From positions 124,001 to 188,000 of the forward strand of contig PXUA01000015.1 in the NCBI GenBank assembly GCA_003022435.1: a stretch of DNA of 64,000 bases, given 5' to 3'. Positions 17,323 to 25,347 of this stretch are shown piece by piece. The notes beneath the pieces were generated by a model. It was given only the letters and a program-made list of their open reading frames with translations. It was not told the origin of the DNA and did not search any database. The first letter of the stretch is position 1; each line of letters starts with the position of its first letter. The position numbers and the translations under genes are program-made. Source of the DNA: Bacteroidetes bacterium SW_9_63_38. GTDB taxonomy: Bacteria; Bacteroidota; Rhodothermia; Rhodothermales; Salinibacteraceae.

Positions 17323-19041
17323 TCACCCTGAGGAGGTGTCAACGACGGTCCTGTCCGCGTCGGGAGCCGGCGTCGTATCCTCAAGCGGCCCCACCGGGAA
17401 GGTATCGCGAGGCACGTCCGGCACCGTGGGGGTTCCGCGGAGCGTGTCCACGAACGCCTGCAACGTCTCGCGGGTGAGATTGAGGCCGTCGATCGTGTCT
17501 GCCGGGGAGAACGGATACTCGTATCCGTCGATAAAGAGGCGAATGTCCTCAAATTCACGGCCGATGATGGCGCGACGCTGAAACGGGAAGACGGCGGCCT
17601 CCCCCTCTTCAATCCAGTACGGACGCCGGAGGTCGTCGTCTCGCTGGACACGGAGCCTGCTCACGTTGTCGGTGGCCAGGACCTGCAGGAAAATGGTATT
17701 GCTGAGCGTCACGTCGGCCGGGGGAGGCCGCTGCTGCGTAGACGGGGCGGTCGTATCGGCGACGGTGTCGGCGGCAGTCGCAACGCTGGTATCCGGCGCA
17801 GCGGGGCTCGTCGCGGTGGCAGCCGTATCGGCCGACGCGGGGTCGGCGTCTTCGCTGCCGGAGGAGAAGTACGCCATCCCCAGCCCGACCAACACGAGGA
17901 GCACGACCGCAATCCCCACGCTCGTAATCGCGATGCGACGGTTTGCTCCCTCGAAGAGATCGGCAACTCCAGAGCCGGACGACGACGCCGGGGCGTCGCG
18001 TCCCCTCGGCGGGGGCGCGGAGGCCGAAGGGGTACCCGGCTCTCCACTTCCCTTTTCCGTCGGGGTCCCGACAATGCCGCTACCCACCTCTCCCTCCATC
18101 GACGCGGGCGCCGAGGGAGCCGACTCCGGACGATCGGGGTCGGTCGACACTTCGTCGGACGGATCCTCGTCCCTCCAGGCAGATCCGCTCCAGTCGTCTG
18201 ATTCGGCGTCGCTGTCCTCCTCCGGGGTCGAGCGGAGCGCTTCCGGCCCCGTCATGTCGGACACGTCGCGCTCGCCTGAGTCTTCGGCCTCATCGTCCGC
18301 GGTCGGTGCCTCAGTCGGCGTCTCCTCTTCTGCTTGTGCTTCTTCCGTGCCCTTGTCTTCGGGGGCTGGGTCCATCTCCGCAGACGAGGCCTCGGTCTCA
18401 TCGTCCGGCTTTTCTTCCTCTGCCTTGTCCGCTGCAGTCGGTGCCTCGGCCGCGTCGGCGTCCGTTTCCCCATCAGGGGCCTCGTCCGATTCTTCGGGCG
18501 ACGGGGAAGGACTGCCCTTCGTAGCCGCGTCGTCGGGGGGGTTGTCCATCGGAATTTCAGCCTGCTCGGGCTCCTCCCCAACCGCACGAGGCGGCCCAAC
18601 AATGCCGCCGCGGCCCTCCGGCCCCCCCGCCGTCGGTTCTTCCGAACGTGTACTCGGAGACGAGGACGACGGTGGCCGAGTCGTCTCATCGTCGGACCGG
18701 CTCTCTGCCTCTCCCTTCTTTGCTCCGCTCCCCTCCCCCGAAAGATACTCCCGAGCCAACTCATGCTGATAGGCCCCCTCCAGGGCAGCGTCCAGCGCAC
18801 GCAAGGTCCGATCGCGCGGCATCTCGATCACATCAGCGTACGCTTTCAGAAATGAGCGCAGGTAGACCCGGTTGTAGGTCGGGTGGTCGTAGAGGGCCCC
18901 CTCCTCAAACGACTCGATGAGAGTTCGGGCAATACGCGTCTCGGTATGAATCTCGTCGATCGACACATCGCGAGCCTCGCGAATTCGGCGAAGATCATCC
19001 GAGAGACGATGTCCGGCAGGAAACGATGCCTCTTCAGCCAT
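17323..19041 (-). CDS. RodZ-like helix-turn-helix membrane protein with long acidic linker
   Basis: 572 aa from ATG 19041. The N-terminal 85 residues match the RodZ/HTH_25 cytoplasmic domain (LSDDLRRIREARDVSIDEI, ending LKAYADVIEM). A low-complexity Asp/Glu/Ser/Ala/Pro linker follows (about 95-355), then one membrane helix (SVGIAVVLLVLVGLGMAYF, about 370-390), a second Ala/Thr/Asp-rich linker, and a C-terminal beta domain like DUF4115 (FLQVLATDNVSRLRVQRDD, then FPFQRRAIIGREF). RodZ links MreB to the cell-wall elongation machinery. The linker is far longer than in model RodZ, where this part is some tens of residues. Confidence 0.8.
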   Translation of the reverse strand: MAEEASFPAGHRLSDDLRRIREARDVSIDEIHTETRIARTLIESFEEGALYDHPTYNRVYLRSFLKAYADVIEMPRDRTLRALDAALEGAYQHELAREYLSGEGSGAKKGEAESRSDDETTRPPSSSSPSTRSEEPTAGGPEGRGGIVGPPRAVGEEPEQAEIPMDNPPDDAATKGSPSPSPEESDEAPDGETDADAAEAPTAADKAEEEKPDDETEASSAEMDPAPEDKGTEEAQAEEETPTEAPTADDEAEDSGERDVSDMTGPEALRSTPEEDSDAESDDWSGSAWRDEDPSDEVSTDPDRPESAPSAPASMEGEVGSGIVGTPTEKGSGEPGTPSASAPPPRGRDAPASSSGSGVADLFEGANRRIAITSVGIAVVLLVLVGLGMAYFSSGSEDADPASADTAATATSPAAPDTSVATAADTVADTTAPSTQQRPPPADVTLSNTIFLQVLATDNVSRLRVQRDDDLRRPYWIEEGEAAVFPFQRRAIIGREFEDIRLFIDGYEYPFSPADTIDGLNLTRETLQAFVDTLRGTPTVPDVPRDTFPVGPLEDTTPAPDADRTVVDTSSG

Positions 19042-19303
19042 GGTGGAATCCCCATCAACAGACGGGACAGACAGAAACGCTGAACACTGATCACAAGATC
19101 ATACAATGATACATTCGCGGACACCGCAACGCAACCCGACGCTGTCCCCCGACGGAGTCGCATCAGGGGATTGTTGTCCTGACAGTAGACCCGGAACGCC
19201 ATCGTGAGGCACTTCGGAGTCCACCGGAGAAACGGCAGGAAGGAGACACCGACGCTCGAAACGCCTCGGTCTCCTCGGTGCGCTCCCCACAGAAATGCAA
19301 TGC

Positions 19304-19528
19304 TCAGAGCCTGTTTTGCGAGCGGGTGCGTCGCCGAGACAAAGTGGGCGAAGGGCCATGGAGTGCCCAAATGAGCCTCGTATACCGAAAGCTTTCGGTA
19401 CGGGCGAATGCAGGAGCCCTATGGCGCGAGATCCACGAAGTCGCAGCGCCCTGAGCGAGGAGATCCCAGATCTCCAGCGAGGAAGTTCTCCTGGGGGGGC
19501 AGTAAACGTCTCGCTAAACGGGTTTTCA
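19304..19528. repeat. AGAACCTG-family repeat, long copy (B)
   Basis: About 225 bp with imperfect terminal inverted repeats: left TCAGAGCCTGTTTTGCGAG (from 19304) and right CTCGCTAAACGGGTTTTCA (to 19528). The first 45 bases are nearly identical to the left end of the short copy at 21997-22078 (33 of 34 across GAGCGGGTGCGTCGCC and what follows), and the right ends also match (GGCAGTA then GTCTCGC). The interior is unique and contains an 18-bp perfect palindrome (19383-19400, centred on AAAGCTTT). No convincing transposase frame remains. It looks like a MITE or an IS remnant lying 107 bases from a tRNA gene. Confidence 0.6.
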
Positions 19529-19635
19529 ATATGCGAAACGATTGGGGGAGAGTCCAGCGATCGACTTCGCTCCGCTCAAACAGAAACCGCCACTGCCCGG
19601 GGCCAGACAGCGGCGGACAACAAAGAACTGGGTGG

Positions 19636-19709
19636 TCGGGACAGCCGGATTCGAACCGGCGACCTCCGCTCCCCCAGAGCGGTGCGCTACCGGACTGCGC
19701 CATGTCCCG
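19636..19709 (-). tRNA. tRNA-Pro (anticodon GGG)
   Basis: 74 nt that fold as a complete cloverleaf on the minus strand: acceptor CGGGACA/TGTCCCG, D arm GCGC/GCGC, anticodon stem CCGCT/AGCGG around loop CTGGGGG (anticodon GGG, reading CCC), T arm GCCGG TTCGAAT CCGGC, discriminator A. CCA is not encoded. The AGAACCTG-family repeat lies downstream of it. Confidence 0.95.
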
Positions 19710-19836
19710 AAGACGTCTTCCACAATGATCAATGCCAACACAGGTTCTGTTCGGCGGCCCGGACTCCACGACCTGAATGCCAACTTCTTAGGGAATCCAT
19801 CCGCCTGCCCGTGCGTGAAACGGTTTTCCGCATCGG

Positions 19837-21652
19837 ATGACTTTTTTCACAACACTGCGAGAAGTCTCGTATCGTTTTGGCAGCGTGGTTTCCCTCCATC
19901 TTCCGAGTTCCCTTCGAAGCCGCTTTTCCGTCGTGCGATCGACGACACGTACACTTCTTCTTGCTCTCGTGATCGGACTACTCTCGGTAGGATCGCTACA
20001 TGCGCAACGCTCTGCCGATTCCCTCTTTTCCCCGGACGCGGTGTGGCCCGGAGAGGTCGAGTCCCCTGTCGCGACGGATCTGCGGTCCGGAACGGGCCAC
20101 CCCGGCCCCAGCCACTGGCAGAACAACGTCCAATATACCGTGAACGCTACACTCGACACCACCGCGCAGGAGCTGCGGGGCGAGGTCACCGTCCAGTACA
20201 CGAACAACAGTCCGTTCCCAATATCGAGTCTTTGGTTCTTGACGGGAGCCGACTCGGACATCACGACCAGTTCAGCCCCGAAGCGACACATTCAGGTAGA
20301 GACCGTCACGGCCGCTCCCGAATCGGACGCATACACGCCCACTGCTCTGCAGACGCGCTCCCGGCTGCAGGTGCGTCTGCAGGAACCGGTCGCGGCACGA
20401 GGCGGCACCACCGCGGTGCACCTCGAATATCAACTGCCCCTTTCGAAAAATGACGTGCCGGGCTGGGATGCGAGTGGAAAGCGGTCCAGTGTACGGCATC
20501 GGACACTGGTGTCCCCGCGTAGCGGCGTATAGCGATCAGAACGGATGGGCCTCCGGAGCGTCCGGCATCGCGGAGGCCTCCCACGCTGAATACGGCTCAT
20601 TTGACTATTCCATCACCGTACCTGCCTCTTTCATCGTGGCGGGCTCCGGCACGCTCATGAATCCCAGCAAGGTCCTTACCTCAGACCAGCGCCGACGGCT
20701 CCTGCAGGCGCAGAGTGGCGATCAAAAAGTCGCGATCATAACGCCCAACGAGGCCGGGACCCCCAATACGCGCCCCCAGCAGTCCGGGACGCTCACTTGG
20801 CGGTTTCAGATGAACGGGGTACGGGACGTGGCCTGGGCAGCCTCGCCCGAATTTATCTGGAGCGGTGCCGGGTTTTCACGGCCCGGGAAGCAGAACGCAC
20901 TCGCCATGTCCTACTATCCACCGTCCACGATGGGCGGTGCGGGGTGGAACCGCGCTACGTACCACGCGCAGAAATCGGCCGCGCTGTACTCCGAACGCGT
21001 CGCGCCGTTTCCGTGGAATAACACCACCATCGTGACCGGGCCGGACAGTGAAGCGTTTCCCGGCCTCTCGATTTGCCCGCCCTCCGCAACGGGCAAAGCT
21101 CTGTTCTCGTGCACCGTGCGCAACCAGAGTGCCAGCTGGTTTCCCGGAATTGTGGCGTCAGACCCGGACCGCAATCCGTGGCTCAGTGCGGGCCTTCGGA
21201 CTTATCTAAGCACTGAGGCCCACCGATTGTTGTATGACGGGGCGTTCTACTCCAGACAGTACACCGGAGGTACCGAGACGCAAACCACGGCGCGTGCCGT
21301 GGCCCGTCGCCTCAAGAATGGGGACAGCCGCTCCATTCTCGCCGCTCCCTCGCCCTCGACCTCGGCGACAGCATTCGTCCGCTCAGTGAAGCCCGCCTTC
21401 GGCCCCAAGCACGGAGCGCGTGCTCAACTGTCACTTCAGAAAAAAATGCCCATGCCCGTGCGCGCCAGGGTAGTTGAGGTGGACGGCGACACCCTTAACT
21501 TGCACCTCCCTGTCGAAATCTGGCGGGAGGGGTCGCCCTGCACCGTGTCCCTCGATACGGACAGTCCGATCAAAACCTTCACGATCGACCCCAACCGGGT
21601 ACTCCCGGACGCCAACTACGCGAACAACACCTGGACCTCGCCGAATCCGTAG
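19837..21652 (+). pseudogene. M1-family metallopeptidase, frameshifted and without its zinc site
   Basis: The first part (19837-20532 frame) has a signal peptide (LLLALVIGLLSVGSLHAQ), then WQNNVQYTVNATLD and a beta-sandwich like secreted M1 peptidases. At about 20455-20470 the homologous reading moves to the next frame (RVESGPVYGIGHWCPRVAAY), which continues to 21652 and ends with the family's C-terminal region (IDPNRVLPDANYANNTW). Where intact members have HEIGHTWFP, this protein has RNQSASWFPG, so the HExxH zinc ligands and catalytic Glu are gone. With both lesions it should not be an active peptidase. A retained, reframed product is possible but less likely than decay. Confidence 0.75.
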
Positions 21653-21789
21653 CGGACCGGACGGAAAGCGTCCCTTTCAGCTTTCTCCCCCGTTCTCCCG
21701 TTTATTCCTCCTAAACTGAAAAACAATCGACAGATGAGGCGTTCGGCTCCTGAACAGTGATCGGGGATACGCGTGCCCGCTCCCCTTGC

Positions 21790-21952
21790 AGGATAATTGC
21801 ATCTTGCTCTATGATGGATACAGGAGGGCGGTAGCGCACAGCGTTTTTGCCTCCATGCCTCCAGGCGTGCATTCATTTCGGGCAGATGGATCAAGGAATG
21901 GCAAAAGTGCCGCCTGCTTTTCCGAACGCAATCCAACATGCGATTGCCTTGC
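21790..21952. repeat. About 160-bp intergenic repeat family, copy X
   Basis: Begins near GGATAATTGCATCTTGCTCT and ends near AACATGCGATTGCC. The distance from ATTGCATC to AACAT is 139 bases here, against 141 in the copy at 62719-62884 and 138 in the diverged copy at 45498-45660. Internal blocks are shared, for example CCTCCATGCCTCC and TCGGGCAG with the 62.7-kb copy. The ends are partly inverted (ATTGCAT against ATGCGAT). No protein is evident. The flanking bases between 21653 and 22116 contain only this repeat and the AGAACCTG element. Confidence 0.55.
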
Positions 21953-21996
21953 CCCCCTGCCCCGCCCTGATCTCGTCCACACTCTTTCATAGGTTG

Positions 21997-22078
21997 AGAA
22001 CCTGTTTCGCGAGCGGGTGCGTCGCCGAGACACAGTGGGCGAAGTTGCAGGCAGTAGATGTCTCGCCAAACAGGTTCT
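21997..22078. repeat. AGAACCTG-family repeat, short copy (A)
   Basis: 82 bp bounded by AGAACCTGTTTCGCGAG on the left and CTCGCCAAACAGGTTCT on the right, inverted repeats with a single mismatch. It equals the 225-bp copy at 19304 with the interior removed. It ends 38 bases before the GTG of the AddB-like gene, so it may affect that gene's leader or promoter. Confidence 0.65.
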
Positions 22079-22116
22079 GAAGGTCACATCGAATCCTCCA
22101 CCGTCCACGTCTCAAC

Positions 22117-25100
22117 GTGTCCACCGTGTCCCCGGTTACCCGTCAAATCGACATCCTTCTCCGAGATGTCGTCCCCGCACGACTCGTCGTGTTTGTGTCA
22201 CGGCCTCAGCTTGGAACGGCGCTACAACGTGCTATCGTCCGTGCACGGGGCTCCGCCGTCGGACTTCACCCGACGCCCCCAACCCAGTACGCGACAGACT
22301 TGGCGGGGCTCTCACTGCGTGCAGACGGGCGCACCGAACTGGAGGCCGGACCCCGCTTCTTCCTAGCGGACCGCGTCCTCCAGGCACTGCCCGACGCCAC
22401 CCGCACGGCGCTCACGGAGGGACAGCCGATTCGCGGCATGATCGGGCCACTGGTGCGCACCGTGACTACGCTCCGTACGCATGGCATCACGCCTGAGGAG
22501 TACCGCCAAAGCAGCGGGCCTAGCGATTTTTCGCAGGCCCTCAGCGATGCATTTGCCCGCTACGAGGAGGCGTTGAGCGAGCAGGGGTACTATGACGAAG
22601 CGATCCTGTACCGTCGGGCCATTGCTCTCGTGGAGAACGGGACGGTATCGCTTCCCGACCACCGGTGGGCAATCCTCAACACAGTGTCCCTTTCGGGCGT
22701 CAAGTACGAGTTCGTGTCGGCCCTGGTCGAGCATACTTCTCCTCAGAACGACATTCACCTTCTCGGCCCAGGTGGCAATGACGGGCCGGAAGCGAGCGGC
22801 CGTCCTGGAGACGCCCCCGTCTCCCTCGCCGCCGCACAGTTCGCCGAGGCGCCCTCCCCGGGCGACACCGCACCCTCCGGGGCCGGGGCCATTGCGCTCG
22901 GCGCCGCCTCCTCGCTCTCGGAAGGCGAGGCCGAGGCACTTCGCTTCTGGACGGCCACAGGTGTGCGTCGTGAGGTACAAGCGGTCTTCGAGGACCTACT
23001 GGACCGGGACCGTGCCCTCGACACGGTCGAGATCGCGTATACGACGCCCACCCCGTACCTTCCCCTGATCGACACCCTCGCCGAACGATACGACCTTCCG
23101 GTCTCCCTCAGCGGCGGCCGGGCCGTGGAAGCAACCCGTCCGGGACAGGCGCTCGCCGGCTTCTTCGATTGGATCGCCGGCGGCGGGGCCATCCCCGGGC
23201 TCATCGGCCTGCTGCGCGCCGGACTTGTCACCATAGACCGCACGGTCGAGCGCCGGGGAACGCCGATCGACACGCTCGATCACCGACACGCCGCGACCCT
23301 TCTTGCGCAGCGGCGCTACTCGGACGATCCGGCTGCCCACCCCGGTACCCTCACCGCCTGGATCACCGAGTTGGACGAGGAGATCGCAGCCCTCGACGAC
23401 GTCGGCTCCGAAGACTGGGTCGAGAACCGACGTACGGAACTCCGGAACCGAAAAGCCACGATTCGCGCACTCCGGGCCGAGGTGGAGTCTCTTCTCGCGC
23501 TGGGCCACCTAGACGACCCCGCGTCCGTGCGGCTCACGGACTTCGCTGAAAGCGTTGAACAGTTTTTGGAGAACTACGAGCCGACCGCTGCGCCTCCCGA
23601 AGACGAGGAGGCCCGCAATCCGGATGAGTCGGCCCGCAATATGCTCATCGACCGTCTTCAGCGCCTGCAGCGAGAGGGCGGGGATACGGCGTATCGCCCG
23701 CGTCGGCTAGCTCAGCACATGAGCAGCTGGCTCCCGCTCACGCCCTACGTCCGCGCTCAGAAGCCGCAGCCCGGATGCGTCCACGTCGTGCCCCTCGAAA
23801 GCGCCGGGGTCGCCGATCGCGACCACCTTTACGTCGTCGGCCTCGATGCCGCCTCCACCAGCACGCACCTGCCCGAAGATCCGCTCCTCAACGACGAACA
23901 GAGGCAGGCACTCTCGGACGGCACAACCGTCCTCCCCCGTCGACGCAGTCAGGTCGATGTCGAAGAATGGCGCGCGCGCCAGGCCCTCGCCCGTCATAGC
24001 GGGACCCTCACCCTCACGGCCAGCACCTACGACCTCGACGAGGATGAGGACCTCTTCGAAGCGCCGCTGTACCTCCGCCTCAAGGAGGCGTCAAAGGCGG
24101 CCCGCGGGGACCTCGACGACGCCGACGACCCGCGGGTCCGCCACAGTCCCCTCGCCCCCACCCGCACGACCGTCCTCAGCGACCTGGACCGGTGGACGAG
24201 CCGTCCCCGCCCTCCCTCCGACGCGGTGGACAAGGCCCTCACCGAACGGGACCCCTGGCTTCGCGATGGCCTGGACGCCGAGGAGGCCCGCGCCGCAGAA
24301 ACGTACACGGCGCACGACGGACTGCTGTCTCCCCGAGAGTACCCGGGTCTCAATCCACTCGCGCAGACCCGCCCGGTGACAGCAGGCCGCCTGGAGCACT
24401 ACGCCCAGTCCCCCTTCGGCTACTTTCTACGACACATCCTGGACGTCACGCCGCTCGACGAACCCGCCCTCGACGACGTAGCGTGGCTCGACGCCCTGCA
24501 GCGGGGGACCGTCCTCCACGATACGTTCCGCCGGTTCATGATCGATGTCAGGCGGCATCCTACGCGGGACGATCGCTCTGTGCTTCACGATCACTTCGAT
24601 GCGGTTCTCCAAACGTACAGAGAGCGATATCCGCCGCCGAGTGAGGTCGTGTACGCCACTACCCGCCGCGCACTCTGGACCGACGCACTCCTCTTTCTTC
24701 GCGTCGAGGCGGCCCGGACGGACGACTCGGTGCCCCACGCCTTCGAGCGCGGCTTCGGGGATCCGTCTCACCGCCGCAAAGACCCCGACGACGCCCCCAC
24801 CGACTACGACACCGCCCCGACCCTCCAGTTCAGCGCCCTCTCCTTCGCCTTGCGGGGCCGCGTCGACCGCGTGGACCGCTTTCCGGACGGCTCGCTCGCC
24901 CTCTGGGACTACAAGACCGGATCGTCCCGCGACTACGACGACACCGATCTGCTCAGCGGCGGCACGCACCTGCAGTGGGCCCTCTACGCCTACGCCCTAG
25001 AGGCCCTGGAAGACACCGATGTATCGGCCGCGGGATACTTCTTTACAAGCACCGAGGAGTTGGGCAAACGCATGTCGGCGGATCCGTCGACGGTCCGAAC

Positions 25101-25290
25101 GGAGGTGGGGCGTCGCCTTCATCAGATCGCCGAGGGCACGGCTGCGGGGGCCTTCCCCATCACCGATGCCGACGGCTTGCAGTACGACTTCGAGCGCCTT
25201 TTCCACGACTACAGTCAACGGCAAAAGCAGCTTCGTCGAAAAACCTGGCCGACAGACCGTCCCGCCCCGCCGCCCCTCCGGGACGAGTAG
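22117..25290 (+). CDS. AddB-like PD-(D/E)XK nuclease/inactivated-helicase subunit
   Basis: 1057 aa from GTG 22117 (GTG 22126 also possible). The N-terminal two-thirds resemble the helicase-like region of AddB/RexB but show no clear Walker A. The C-terminal third has PD-(D/E)XK nuclease motifs: YAQSPFGYFLRHIL, GTVLHDTFRRFM, then GRVDRVDRFPDGSLALWDYK, the last holding the catalytic Asp and the D-x-K. In typical AddB the segment starts with a Cys of the iron-sulfur cluster (CPF-x-YF); here it is Ser, and other cluster Cys residues are not visible. It is followed after 57 bases by an AddA-like helicase, so the two probably form a double-strand-break end-processing complex. Confidence 0.83.
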   Translation: MSTVSPVTRQIDILLRDVVPARLVVFVSRPQLGTALQRAIVRARGSAVGLHPTPPTQYATDLAGLSLRADGRTELEAGPRFFLADRVLQALPDATRTALTEGQPIRGMIGPLVRTVTTLRTHGITPEEYRQSSGPSDFSQALSDAFARYEEALSEQGYYDEAILYRRAIALVENGTVSLPDHRWAILNTVSLSGVKYEFVSALVEHTSPQNDIHLLGPGGNDGPEASGRPGDAPVSLAAAQFAEAPSPGDTAPSGAGAIALGAASSLSEGEAEALRFWTATGVRREVQAVFEDLLDRDRALDTVEIAYTTPTPYLPLIDTLAERYDLPVSLSGGRAVEATRPGQALAGFFDWIAGGGAIPGLIGLLRAGLVTIDRTVERRGTPIDTLDHRHAATLLAQRRYSDDPAAHPGTLTAWITELDEEIAALDDVGSEDWVENRRTELRNRKATIRALRAEVESLLALGHLDDPASVRLTDFAESVEQFLENYEPTAAPPEDEEARNPDESARNMLIDRLQRLQREGGDTAYRPRRLAQHMSSWLPLTPYVRAQKPQPGCVHVVPLESAGVADRDHLYVVGLDAASTSTHLPEDPLLNDEQRQALSDGTTVLPRRRSQVDVEEWRARQALARHSGTLTLTASTYDLDEDEDLFEAPLYLRLKEASKAARGDLDDADDPRVRHSPLAPTRTTVLSDLDRWTSRPRPPSDAVDKALTERDPWLRDGLDAEEARAAETYTAHDGLLSPREYPGLNPLAQTRPVTAGRLEHYAQSPFGYFLRHILDVTPLDEPALDDVAWLDALQRGTVLHDTFRRFMIDVRRHPTRDDRSVLHDHFDAVLQTYRERYPPPSEVVYATTRRALWTDALLFLRVEAARTDDSVPHAFERGFGDPSHRRKDPDDAPTDYDTAPTLQFSALSFALRGRVDRVDRFPDGSLALWDYKTGSSRDYDDTDLLSGGTHLQWALYAYALEALEDTDVSAAGYFFTSTEELGKRMSADPSTVRTEVGRRLHQIAEGTAAGAFPITDADGLQYDFERLFHDYSQRQKQLRRKTWPTDRPAPPPLRDE

Positions 25291-25347
25291 TCGTTCCTCT
25301 TTTGTCCCCGGCGACGACAAACTCCAACCCGCAGCACACGCATCGGT

